A DNA stretch of 64,000 bases, taken from Coraliomargarita sinensis (lineage in GTDB: Bacteria > Verrucomicrobiota > Verrucomicrobiia > Opitutales > Coraliomargaritaceae). The notes below the pieces were generated by a model, which saw nothing but the letters and a program-made list of their open reading frames with translations, made no database searches and was not told the DNA's origin. The translations under genes were made by a program, and so were the position numbers. Of this stretch, positions 8,484 through 16,756 are shown piece after piece (position 1 is the stretch's first letter; every line of letters starts with the position of its first letter). Where the stretch lies: the NCBI RefSeq assembly GCF_003185655.1, contig NZ_QHJQ01000013.1, positions 1 through 64,000 on the forward strand. The letters run 5' to 3'.

Positions 8484-10553
8484 TTAGTTCGTCTTGAATC
8501 CAAGGAGACGCAGGCCATTCAGACAGACCAGGACAGTTGACCCCTCGTGCCCCACCACCCCAAGCGGCAGCGGCATATGCCCGAACAGTGCGACGCTGGC
8601 CAGCACCAGAATTACTCCGAGCGCGAAACTCAGATTCTGCGTCACCACTACGCGGCTTTTGCGCGCAAGCGCGAAAGCGTGCACCAGGTGCGACAAACGA
8701 CTGCTCATCAGCACGACATCGGCGGTCTCCATCGCCACATCAGTGCCCGCCGCCCCCATGGCGATCCCGACATGGGCCCTGGCCAGGGCGGGTACATCGT
8801 TCACTCCGTCACCGACCATGGCAACAACACCCTGCTCTGACAACTCCTTGATCTTTTCAAGCTTTGCTTCGGGAAGCAACTCGGCCGCCACTTCGTCAAT
8901 TCCGGCTTGCCGGGCCACCTGCTGGGCCACGCGCGTATTGTCACCGGTCAACATAACGATCCGGCGAATGCCGAGACGTCGCAATTGCCCGACCATCGCG
9001 GTCGCATCTTCCCTGATCTGGTCGGCGACAGCGATCCAACCGAGCAGGCGATGCAGCGGACCGTCCGGTGCGATTTCAGCCACAAGCACCACCGTCTTCC
9101 CCTCGGAAAGCAGTTCATCAATCGCCGCTCTCTGTTTGTCATTCAGCACACCACCCCGGTCCCGAAACAGGCTCGGGCTGCCGACCAGAATCCGCGCCCC
9201 TGCGACCGAGGCCTCCGCTCCTTTACCGGGATGGGATTGAAAGCCTTCGATAGGCTGCAAGTCACAGCCTTCATCCATAGCCGATTTTTCGATGGCACGG
9301 GCAATGGGGTGCTCGGAGTGCGCCTCAACCGATGCTGCCATTTGCAGGAGCTTCCAATTGGTCTGTTGCCGGCCTCTATCAGGACTTATGGATGTAGAGT
9401 TTAAAAAAACATTCGTCACCACGGGCTGACCCGTCGTCAGCGTGCCGGTTTTATCCAGAGCCACCGTATCGACCGAAGCAAGTTGCTCGAGGTGCACCCC
9501 ACCCTTGAAAAGTACACCGCGCCGCGCCGCACCCGCGATCGCCGCCCAAAAGGCTGCCGGCGTACTGATGACCAGCGCACAGGGCGAGGCTACGACGAGA
9601 ATCGTCATGGCGCGATAGAAACTGGACGAAAACTCAGCAGCCCAAAAAAGCGGCGGCACGAGAATCAGCCCGAGCGTGAATAAGATCACAAAGCCCGCAT
9701 AGTAACCTTCGGCCCTTTCCAGAAAACGCTGGGTTTGTGCCTTCTCCTCCTGTGCCTCTTCCACCAGAGTAATGATCCGGTCGAGTGTGGACTGCCCGGC
9801 AGGTTTGGTCACACGGTAGCTCAAACTGCCATGTTGGTTGATGGTACCGGCAAAAATATCGTTACCTTCGGTCTTGAAAACGGGCATGGATTCCCCGCTA
9901 AGCGAAGATTCGTCAATAGAGCTCTCACCCTCCAGCACTTCACCATCCAGGGCCACCCGATCGCCGGGCCGGAGACGAACCACCGTGCCGACCGTGACGT
10001 CGTCCAGACCGATCATCCGCGTCTCGCCGTCCACTTCGCAACGTACTTCCGTCGGACGCAGCTTCATGAGTGAGCGAATCGCCGAACGCGAGCGACTCAA
10101 TGCGTGGTTTTGCAAAACGTTGGAAAGGGAAAAGAGAAAGAGTAACATGCCCCCCTCAAAGGGCGCACCCACTACCGCCGCACCCAGGGCGGCCAAGACC
10201 ATCAGCAAATCCACATCGAGCTTTCGCTCACGCAGGGACTGTAAGCCGTTGAGCGCACCATACCAGCCCCCCGAAAGATAGGTCAGTGTGTAAGCGACGA
10301 TGGCAACGCCGTTCCACCCCAGCGAGTTCGCCAGTCCACCAGCAGCAAGTGTCACTGCAGCAACGACCATGAGAATCAATTCCTTCCGCTCGCTGCTCAG
10401 CGTCGACCATTGTAATACCCGCCGAACGCGCCCACTGGTCACCTCAATGGGACAGTTACGACAGCCACGCGCCTTGCGGCGGGGGCATTCTTCGTAGCGG
10501 GGACAATCTTCCTGTAAACAGAAAGGAGCATCCCTGTTCGTGATCTCACTCAT
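8484..10553 (-). CDS. Heavy-metal P-type ATPase, P1B-4 type (SPC motif)
   Basis: The 689-residue protein carries P-type ATPase landmarks: SGES in the actuator domain, the phosphorylated Asp in DKTGTLT, the HP motif in HSEHPIARAI, and MLTGDN and GDGVNDVPAL. The membrane metal site reads SPCALV instead of CPC, and the last helix has HEGSTVL; both are the signature of P1B-4 (CzcP/CoaT-like) pumps for Co, Zn, Cd or Fe. No HMA domain is present. The N-terminus instead has five cysteines in the first 35 residues (C12, C17, C23, C31, C34). It is the first gene of the leftward operon and likely moves cytosolic cations to the periplasm. Confidence 0.93.
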   Translation of the reverse strand: MSEITNRDAPFCLQEDCPRYEECPRRKARGCRNCPIEVTSGRVRRVLQWSTLSSERKELILMVVAAVTLAAGGLANSLGWNGVAIVAYTLTYLSGGWYGALNGLQSLRERKLDVDLLMVLAALGAAVVGAPFEGGMLLFLFSLSNVLQNHALSRSRSAIRSLMKLRPTEVRCEVDGETRMIGLDDVTVGTVVRLRPGDRVALDGEVLEGESSIDESSLSGESMPVFKTEGNDIFAGTINQHGSLSYRVTKPAGQSTLDRIITLVEEAQEEKAQTQRFLERAEGYYAGFVILFTLGLILVPPLFWAAEFSSSFYRAMTILVVASPCALVISTPAAFWAAIAGAARRGVLFKGGVHLEQLASVDTVALDKTGTLTTGQPVVTNVFLNSTSISPDRGRQQTNWKLLQMAASVEAHSEHPIARAIEKSAMDEGCDLQPIEGFQSHPGKGAEASVAGARILVGSPSLFRDRGGVLNDKQRAAIDELLSEGKTVVLVAEIAPDGPLHRLLGWIAVADQIREDATAMVGQLRRLGIRRIVMLTGDNTRVAQQVARQAGIDEVAAELLPEAKLEKIKELSEQGVVAMVGDGVNDVPALARAHVGIAMGAAGTDVAMETADVVLMSSRLSHLVHAFALARKSRVVVTQNLSFALGVILVLASVALFGHMPLPLGVVGHEGSTVLVCLNGLRLLGFKTN

Positions 10554-10642
10554 GGTCTATTCCCGCCATCTTAAGACATTGTTTGCATCTTAGGGGCTCA
10601 GGGAAGCTAAATCCATTCTTAAAGCACGCATAGTTCTCAACT

Positions 10643-10687
10643 AAATGGCCATTTAAAGCCTCACTAATCTGAGCTTATAAACAGATT
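10643..10687. promoter_or_regulatory. Two short palindromes between divergent metal genes
   Basis: The 12-bp perfect palindrome aaatggccattt (10643-10654) and the inverted repeat aatctg-10 bp-cagatt (10666-10687) lie in the region separating the leftward ATPase operon from the rightward genes. Both are good candidates for operators of a metal-responsive repressor, but no regulator gene is seen nearby, so the role is inferred. Confidence 0.35.
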
Positions 10688-10773
10688 CGAAGATCTCCGG
10701 ACTCACACTTTTCCCGGCATTGGCTCTTTTCATCATCGACGCTGCAACGGGGAGTTTTCTATTTATTCACTCG

Positions 10774-11475
10774 ATGGCGCCCTCCCCTCAACATTCCGCT
10801 TCGACACCGAGCAGCCGCATTTCCGGATGCGTGGTGGGGCGCATTCGGAAACTCAAGGGTTTTCAGAAGCACCACACCGTGCCGGACAGCGTAAATGACG
10901 CAACCCGCTCGTTCGTGCGCCGCGCCGGACAGGAGGATGTCAAAACCCTGGCCGATGACCTATATCGCGACATCCGATCCACCTTTGGCTATAAACGGCG
11001 GGAGTTTGATTACACCTGCGAGGACGGCGAAGCCTGGATTAAGACCCCGGACTTTGATGCGCAGATTCGAATCGATCAGGATGAGAGCGAGGCGAAATAT
11101 TACCAGCTTACCACTGAACTGTTAAAACTGCATAACGAGGCCATTGCCATGGACACCGGCTTGCATGCCTGCTTCAACGCGCATTGCGATTATCTGGTGG
11201 TGAACTTCCCTGCTCCCATCCAAGTCGAGGACAAGATTGATGCGATTGAGGCCAACGACGACCTGACCGACTGCCTGAGCTACGAACCCGATGCCAGCGC
11301 CTTTGAACTGAAGCTCAGGGACCTCGATCTCCAGATTGAGGTCGATGCCTGGTCGGTACGTTTTTCCCTTCTGACCCTGCGCAACCTCGGCAAGCTGATC
11401 GACCACAGCCAGCGGGCTTTTGAAATACTCACGGATTACAATTTCGACCTGCGCCTAAGTGCTCCATCAACCTGA
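10774..11475 (+). CDS. Hypothetical protein
   Basis: An open frame can start at a TTG (10720) or at the ATG (10774); the ATG is preferred, although neither has a good ribosome binding site. The ATG form has 233 residues. It has no signal peptide or membrane segment, and it is rich in acidic residues with alternating beta and helical patterns (DDLYRDIRSTFGYKRREFDY near the middle). I do not recognise a family. It sits between the two divergent metal operons, and its codon use resembles its neighbours. Function is unknown; it shows no obvious helix-turn-helix that would make it the missing regulator. Confidence 0.65.
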   Translation: MAPSPQHSASTPSSRISGCVVGRIRKLKGFQKHHTVPDSVNDATRSFVRRAGQEDVKTLADDLYRDIRSTFGYKRREFDYTCEDGEAWIKTPDFDAQIRIDQDESEAKYYQLTTELLKLHNEAIAMDTGLHACFNAHCDYLVVNFPAPIQVEDKIDAIEANDDLTDCLSYEPDASAFELKLRDLDLQIEVDAWSVRFSLLTLRNLGKLIDHSQRAFEILTDYNFDLRLSAPST

Positions 11476-11513
11476 GCGGTCGCTTTCCTCAAATCGGCAA
11501 CCTCGTTTAAAAG

Positions 11514-11951
11514 TTGATTTTGCCAGTTCGTTTCGCTAGCTTTCTATTTGTGCTTCTTAAGCCCCTACAGTTGTTATTGATCGTTTCGATCATGAATCCC
11601 TTTTGCTGCTGTATCTCGGGCACTCTAAATATGTTCTCCGGGGACACGGGACATTTGACCCAAAATTGCTGTGAGTCCCCGAAGAATGAACCATCCGCTC
11701 CGGCACACAACTCGGACAAAGAGGATTGTCCGCACCAGTCCTACAAATCGCATCAGCAGGTGACTCAGAAGGACATTAATGCTGAGCAAACCAGCACTAA
11801 TTACGCTCCAGTCCTTGTCGCGCTTATCCATCAATTCGGCTTCAAAACGGATCGCCCGACCAACAATTTGTCACCATTCGGTTCGCCTGAAGTGGCCCTT
11901 CTTACCAGCCCGCCCGGGCGGATGGAGTTATATTGCGTCTACCGGATCTGA
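11514..11951 (+). CDS. Small Cys-rich exported protein preceding the Cus-type operon
   Basis: The frame starts at TTG 11514 (145 residues) and gives a convincing hydrophobic export segment (ASFLFVLLKPLQLLLIVSIM); an ATG at 11592 would remove it. The mature part has NPFCCC, NCCESP and KEDCPHQSYKSH, that is, paired cysteines and histidines. No family is recognised. It precedes the channel gene as the Cys-rich protein at 7957-8376 does in the other operon, suggesting a shared periplasmic metal-related role (inference). Confidence 0.6.
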   Translation: MILPVRFASFLFVLLKPLQLLLIVSIMNPFCCCISGTLNMFSGDTGHLTQNCCESPKNEPSAPAHNSDKEDCPHQSYKSHQQVTQKDINAEQTSTNYAPVLVALIHQFGFKTDRPTNNLSPFGSPEVALLTSPPGRMELYCVYRI

Positions 11952-11998
11952 TTCATCAAGAGCCACCTTCTCCCGGCGAGTCCAGGGGAAGAATCGAA

Positions 11999-12034
11999 GT
12001 GCGGCTGTTCCGCACCTTTCAGGGAGGTTTCCCT
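11999..12034 (+). promoter_or_regulatory. Double hairpin in the leader of the second efflux operon
   Basis: Two adjacent perfect small hairpins: gtgcgg-5-ccgcac (11999-12015) and aggga-4-tccct (12021-12034). They lie 26-60 bp before the start of the channel gene. They could form an RNA processing or attenuation structure between the Cys-rich gene and the pump genes. No T-run follows, so a strong terminator is unlikely. Confidence 0.35.
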
Positions 12035-12059
12035 CTTTGCACTCTTGAACTCATGATCC

Positions 12060-13409
12060 ATGACACATTTTACCTTCACAAAGTTCCGATCCTCGTTTGC
12101 CGTGCTGGCGGTGGTCTTATTCCTATTGGTCGCCCCTACCACGACACACTCAAGTGAACCTGCGAAGCTTAAAAGCCTCGAAGATTTTCTCGAGCGGGCA
12201 TTCGCGGAAAATCCGCAGCTGACCGCATTTGAACAGCGCTACCAGGCTGCGATGCAGCGCATCCCGCAGGCCGCCTCCTTACCTGATCCGAAGCTGCAAA
12301 TCACCCATTTTGTTGAGTCGGTACAAACCCGTACCGGCCCGCAGGAAAACGTCATTACCCTCAGCCAGACGCTGCCCTGGTTCGGCAAGTTGAGCCGTCG
12401 AAAAGAAGCGGCCTCTCTGGAAGCGGAAGCGCTGTGGTTTGCCTACCAGGACCAGCAGCTCAAACTGGCCCGCGCGGTCTCGGTCGCCTATTACGAATAC
12501 GGCTATCTTGAACAGGCCATCCGGCTGAGCCGGGAGAACCGCGATCTGTTGCAAAAGCTCGAGCCCATCGTCGAGGCCAAGGTTAAGGGCGGCGCGGATC
12601 TGAACGCACTGCTGCGGCTGAAAGTAGAGATTGGCAAAGTTGACGACCGCTTACAGACCTTGAAACAAAAGAAGGTCGCTCAATCCGCCAAACTCGGCGA
12701 ACTGCTGGCGATGCCCGAAGCGGATTCTCTCCCCAGTCCGGATTGGGAGGCGCCCGACGGAAGCTTGCCGGACCGGGACTCCCTGGTCACCGACATCCGG
12801 ACCAACAATCCGGAACTGCAAATGATCGAACGTCAGGTTGCCAGTGCTCAGGCCCGCCACGAAATCGCGCGCCTCGAAGCGTATCCCGATGTCACACTTG
12901 GCCTGAACTACATCCAGATCGATGATCCGTCTGTCAACCCGATGACACCCGATGCCGGACAGGACCCCTGGGGTGTCAGCATCGCAATCAATATCCCGAT
13001 TTGGTATCCGAAATACAATGCCGCCAAGGCGGAAGCGCTTGCCGACAAACGGGCCGTTGAAAGTAAACTGGACCATCGCTGGAACGAACTGCGGGCGTTA
13101 CTGAGCGCCAGCCTTGCTCGAATGCAGGACGCAACCCGCCGACTTGAACTTTACGGCAACGAACTGCTCGGACTGGCGGAACAAGCGGTCAAAAACAGTC
13201 GCACCAGCTATGAGGGCGGCCGTACCGGCATCCTTGAAGTCATCGACAGCGAGCGCTCCCTACTCGATCTGCAACTCCTCTACTGGCGCGCCGCGGCCGA
13301 CGCCTGGCAACAGCGCATCACCATCCGGACCTTGGCGGGGCAAGGAGCCAGGGGCACGGGGCTTAGGGTAATTGGACGCGCAACAGAAGCAGTTCCACCC
13401 AAAGAATAA
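12060..13409 (+). CDS. RND efflux outer-membrane channel, CusC/CzcC (TolC) family
   Basis: The 449-residue protein has a signal peptide (FAVLAVVLFLLVAPTTTHS) and the TolC-family outer-membrane efflux repeats, with PDPKLQITHFVES and LSQTLPWFGKLSRRKEA near the N-terminal half. TolC-like trimers form the exit channel of tripartite pumps. It is followed after 26 bp by the adaptor gene. The last residues, about 425 onward, are encoded by G-rich DNA (13340-13370) resembling short dispersed repeats, so the C-terminus may be repeat-derived. Confidence 0.92.
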   Translation: MTHFTFTKFRSSFAVLAVVLFLLVAPTTTHSSEPAKLKSLEDFLERAFAENPQLTAFEQRYQAAMQRIPQAASLPDPKLQITHFVESVQTRTGPQENVITLSQTLPWFGKLSRRKEAASLEAEALWFAYQDQQLKLARAVSVAYYEYGYLEQAIRLSRENRDLLQKLEPIVEAKVKGGADLNALLRLKVEIGKVDDRLQTLKQKKVAQSAKLGELLAMPEADSLPSPDWEAPDGSLPDRDSLVTDIRTNNPELQMIERQVASAQARHEIARLEAYPDVTLGLNYIQIDDPSVNPMTPDAGQDPWGVSIAINIPIWYPKYNAAKAEALADKRAVESKLDHRWNELRALLSASLARMQDATRRLELYGNELLGLAEQAVKNSRTSYEGGRTGILEVIDSERSLLDLQLLYWRAAADAWQQRITIRTLAGQGARGTGLRVIGRATEAVPPKE

Positions 13410-13435
13410 ATTTACTTCCAATCAGAATTCAGACG

Positions 13436-15301
13436 ATGAAAACGAAACTCATTTTATCCGCAGTCGGTATCGCCGCGCTCGCCTTCTTGGTCGGACGCAT
13501 GACCACCTCCAGTCCCGCGCCCGGGGGCTCCGACTCCAGGCCCCAGGCGCCTAGCTCTTCGCCCCAGACCTGGACCTGCTCCATGCACCCGCAAATCCAA
13601 CAGCCCGAACCCGGCGACTGTCCGATTTGCGGGATGGACCTGATCCCCCTCGAGGAAGAAGGCGACGAGTCGAGCGGCCCGAGAGAAATGAGCATGAGCG
13701 AAGCCTCGCGCGCTTTGGCCGACATTCAGACCACCGAAATCGTGCAGTCTTATCCCGAGGCGGAAATACGACTCGTCGGCAAGCTTGACTACGATGAGAC
13801 CAAGGTAAAATCACTCTCTGCACGATTCCCTGCCCGGATCGACGAGCTTTTCGTTAACTTCACCGGCATACGTGTGAACAAAGGCGAACACCTCGCGAAA
13901 GTCTACAGCCCTGAGCTGCTCACTGCACAACGGGAACTCCTCAGCGCTCACCGCGCCGACCCCAACGGCTCAATCACTCGGGCCGCACGCGAGAAGCTTC
14001 GGCTTTGGGACCTTCTTCCCTCGCAAATCGAAGCGATCATCGAAAGCGGCGAAGCCAAGGATCACTTCGTACTAAAAGCCCCGATCGGGGGAGTCGTGGT
14101 AGAGAAGCACGTCAAAGAGGGCGACTACGTCAAAACGGGCGAACCGCTCTTTCGAATCGTCGACCTGAGCGTGCTCTGGGCCGAACTGGATGCCTACGAA
14201 TCCGACCTGCCCTGGTTACGTTTCGGACAGGATGTGAGCTTTAACGTCGAATCCTTCCCGGGGGAGACCTTTCACGGGCAAATCGTCTTTATCGAACCCG
14301 AAGTCGACCGGAAGACCCGCACCGTTCCGATACGAGTGAATGTCCCGAACGGGGACCAGCGGCTCAAACCGGGCATGTTTGTCCGCGCCGTGGTGGCCTC
14401 GCGACTGGCCGAAGACGGCAAAGTTTATGCCCCCGAATTTGCCGGCAAGTGGATCAGCCCCATGCACCCGGAAGTGGTCAAGGATCATCCCGGCCAATGT
14501 GATGTCTGCGGGATGGATTTGGTCCCGGCCGAAGAATTGGGCTACGTTGACAACGAAAGTGAACCCGCCCCCTTGGTAGTGCCTGCATCCGCTGTTTTGC
14601 GCACCGGGAAGCGTGCGGTAGTCTATGTGCAAAAGCCCGATACGCAACGGCCTACCTATGAGGGTCGGGAAATCACGCTGGGACCACGGGCCGGAGATGT
14701 CTATCTCGTCGCTTCGGGCTTGGAGGCCGGAGAGCGCGTCGTCACCCAGGGAGCCTTCAAGATCGACAGCGCCCTGCAGATCCAGGCCAAACCGAGCATG
14801 ATGAACCCGGAGGAAGCGGCGAACGGTCAATCGGATGCGGAGTCGGAAGATGCTCCCCCGCCCGCGGTCACTGTATCCAAGGAGGAACTACAGAAGCTAT
14901 TGCCCGATTATCTAAAACTGCAAAAAGCCCTGGCAGCCGACGAGCTCGACACCTCAAAGCAGGCGCTGAAAGCAATGATGAAAGTCACCGGACATGAGGG
15001 TCCGGCGGCGGAACTCATTCATAAGATGATGAACGCCGGGGATCTGGAGAGCATTCGGCGCCCGCATTTCGAAAGCCTTTCCGATGCAATCATCGCCGTC
15101 TCACGCGAGAACCCCTCGCTGGTGCCCGAGAATCTCATGATCATGCATTGCCCGATGGTCTACGATGATCGCGGCGCCGATTGGCTCCAAACATCCGAGC
15201 CTCTCAACAATCCTTACTTCGGTGCATCCATGCTTAGGTGCGGAGAGATCAAGGAGCGCATCCACGAAAAGCCTGAAACCCACCAAGAGCACAATCACTG
15301 A
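13436..15301 (+). CDS. cusB: CusB-type efflux adaptor with two heavy-metal-binding domains and DUF3347-like C-terminus
   Basis: The 621-residue protein starts with a membrane anchor (residues 3-20). The first heavy-metal-binding domain is at about 46-72 (TCSMHPQI, then CPICGMDL). The HlyD/CusB core follows, then a second such domain at about 339-365 (SPMHPE, CDVCGMDL) inserted in the barrel region. The C-terminal part, about 480-620, resembles DUF3347 with a HCPMVYDD motif. The Cys-Met-His-Pro and CxxCGM motifs are typical of Cu/Ag adaptors. The protein would pass metal to the pump encoded at 16757. Two metal-binding domains in one adaptor make it larger than most relatives. Confidence 0.93.
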   Translation: MKTKLILSAVGIAALAFLVGRMTTSSPAPGGSDSRPQAPSSSPQTWTCSMHPQIQQPEPGDCPICGMDLIPLEEEGDESSGPREMSMSEASRALADIQTTEIVQSYPEAEIRLVGKLDYDETKVKSLSARFPARIDELFVNFTGIRVNKGEHLAKVYSPELLTAQRELLSAHRADPNGSITRAAREKLRLWDLLPSQIEAIIESGEAKDHFVLKAPIGGVVVEKHVKEGDYVKTGEPLFRIVDLSVLWAELDAYESDLPWLRFGQDVSFNVESFPGETFHGQIVFIEPEVDRKTRTVPIRVNVPNGDQRLKPGMFVRAVVASRLAEDGKVYAPEFAGKWISPMHPEVVKDHPGQCDVCGMDLVPAEELGYVDNESEPAPLVVPASAVLRTGKRAVVYVQKPDTQRPTYEGREITLGPRAGDVYLVASGLEAGERVVTQGAFKIDSALQIQAKPSMMNPEEAANGQSDAESEDAPPPAVTVSKEELQKLLPDYLKLQKALAADELDTSKQALKAMMKVTGHEGPAAELIHKMMNAGDLESIRRPHFESLSDAIIAVSRENPSLVPENLMIMHCPMVYDDRGADWLQTSEPLNNPYFGASMLRCGEIKERIHEKPETHQEHNH

Positions 15302-15324
15302 TCGACTTAAAAGGAAATCCCATG

Positions 15325-15404
15325 GCCACAAAACAGCACGAGAAGACACAAAAAGAAAAGCAAACCAGAACTCCGCTTCAGTCTTCTTTGGACCCCTTTG
15401 TGGC
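15325..15404. repeat. Dispersed inverted repeat, copy A (gccacaaa...tttgtggc)
   Basis: The outer arms gccacaaa (15325-15332) and tttgtggc (15397-15404) are perfect inverse copies; the inner parts are diverged but keep the cacaaaa-rich theme. It occupies the gap between the adaptor gene and the glutaredoxin/MauE gene. It belongs with copies at 16195-16280, 16721-16748 and 18322-18427. Confidence 0.6.
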
Positions 15405-15437
15405 TGAATTAAAACAGGATAACGAAAGAGAAATGTT

Positions 15438-16181
15438 ATGAAAAAAAAGAAAGCAACCATCTACCGCATGGTCACGCCCGACCACCTCTGCCCCTGGGGC
15501 ATCAAGGGTAAGGACCTGCTGAAGCGTCACGGCTATGAGGTTGAGGACCATCACCTCAGCACCATGGACGAGGACAAGGCCTTCAAAGAGAAGCACAATG
15601 TCGATGAAACCCCGCAAATCTGGATCGAAGACGAACACATCGGCGGGATCGATGAACTGCGCGAGCATCTCGGCCTCGGGCCGGACCCCAAGGAAGGGGA
15701 AACCTACCAGCCCGTAATCGCGATCTTCGCCGTAACCTTGGGCATGGCGCTAACCACCACCTGGGCCAGCCTAGGCGCGCTCGAGCCGGTGCGGATCATC
15801 GAGCTCTTCATCGCCTTCACCATGTGCGCGCTCGGCATCCAAAAACTGCGCGACATCCAGTCCTATGAAAACGGTTTTGTGCAATACGACCTGCTGGCGC
15901 AGCGCTACGTGCCCTATGCAGCCGTCTATGCCTATATCGAAACGGTCGGCGGGATACTCATGATCGCCGGACTCCTGACCTGGGTCATCGCCCCCATCAT
16001 ACTGATCGCCACCACCATCGGCGCGGTCTCCATCATCAAAGCCGTTTATATTGAAAAGCGCGACTTGAAATGTGCCTGCGTGGGCGGCGGGAGCGATGTC
16101 CCGCTCGGCTTCATTTCCCTCTCCGAGAACCTCGGCATGATGGCCATGGCGATCTGGATGATGATCAAGGCAGCTACATGA
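15438..16181 (+). CDS. Glutaredoxin-MauE/DoxX-type membrane fusion protein
   Basis: Residues 1-80 form a glutaredoxin-like domain with a one-cysteine active site CPWG, the cis-Pro segment ETPQIWI and IGGIDEL. About four to five membrane helices follow (roughly 88-245), resembling MauE/DoxX redox-associated proteins, with a CACVGGG motif before the last helix. Such proteins usually handle electrons or thiols across the membrane (family knowledge). Placed between cusB-like and cusA-like genes, it may keep cysteines or copper in the needed redox state, which is inference. GAAAGAGA lies before the ATG. Confidence 0.8.
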   Translation: MKKKKATIYRMVTPDHLCPWGIKGKDLLKRHGYEVEDHHLSTMDEDKAFKEKHNVDETPQIWIEDEHIGGIDELREHLGLGPDPKEGETYQPVIAIFAVTLGMALTTTWASLGALEPVRIIELFIAFTMCALGIQKLRDIQSYENGFVQYDLLAQRYVPYAAVYAYIETVGGILMIAGLLTWVIAPIILIATTIGAVSIIKAVYIEKRDLKCACVGGGSDVPLGFISLSENLGMMAMAIWMMIKAAT

Positions 16182-16194
16182 CTAATATGAATCT

Positions 16195-16280
16195 AACCAC
16201 AGAAGGCACAAAAGGCCAGGCAACCGACTATAAGACAAAGTGCCGAATCAGTTTTTGTGCTTTTTGTGACTTCTGTGGTT
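16195..16280. repeat. Dispersed inverted repeat, copy B
   Basis: An 86-bp element whose 19-bp arms, aaccacagaaggcacaaaa and ttttgtgacttctgtggtt, pair with a single mismatch. It begins 13 bp after the stop of the membrane fusion gene. It has no coding capacity. It is the best preserved copy of the family in the window and looks like a small non-autonomous palindromic element. Confidence 0.8.
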
Positions 16281-16362
16281 AAAACAAATCTACATCCAAC
16301 TTTCGGCACTGCCCATTTCATCAGCCCAAATACATAAAGCACCACATACGCATAAAACAAAA

Positions 16363-16728
16363 ATGAATACCCAAAAACTCATCGATACCATCCGACAAAC
16401 CGGATACGAAACTCATGTTTACTTTAAAAATGGTTACCTCGAAAAGGTATACGAGAATTCGTTGGCCAATCGCTTGAGAAAGAAGGGGCTAAAAGTTCGT
16501 CAGCAACACCCTCTCAACGTCATCGACGAAGACGGTAATGTAGTTGGAGAATATTTCGCAGATCTTTTTGTCGAGAACTCAGTCATCGTGGAACTGAAGG
16601 CACTCAAGAATTTGAATGAGAATCACTCGGCGCAGGTCCTCTCCTATTTGAAAACATCTCAAATCAAGCATGGCATGCTCATGAATTTTGGAGCAGCTAA
16701 GTTCGAAGTAAAAAAATATATTCTGTGA
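16363..16728 (+). CDS. GxxExxY protein (PD-(D/E)XK-like)
   Basis: The 121-residue protein has the family signature as GYLEKVY (G24, E27, Y30) and a nuclease-like core with D67 and E77-L-K79 (ADLFVENSVIVELKA). Function is not established for the family; the fold resembles PD-(D/E)XK nucleases. The segment before the GxxE motif is shorter and less conserved than usual. The gene interrupts the pump operon between repeat copies B and C; its stop codon (TGA at 16726) lies inside copy C. This suggests it arrived with the repeats (inference). Confidence 0.85.
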   Translation: MNTQKLIDTIRQTGYETHVYFKNGYLEKVYENSLANRLRKKGLKVRQQHPLNVIDEDGNVVGEYFADLFVENSVIVELKALKNLNENHSAQVLSYLKTSQIKHGMLMNFGAAKFEVKKYIL

Positions 16729-16748
16729 CTTTTGTGCGTTCTGTGGTT
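16721..16748. repeat. Dispersed inverted repeat, half copy C
   Basis: The sequence ttctgtgacttttgtgc followed by gttctgtggtt matches the right arm of copy B. Its partner arm is missing. It overlaps the last codon and stop of the GxxExxY gene and ends 8 bp before the pump ATG. Confidence 0.6.
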
Positions 16749-16756
16749 CTCCACCC

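Noticed and set aside
15325..16280. CRISPR array
   Set aside because: The repeats are inverted, few and unevenly spaced, with no spacer pattern or cas genes.
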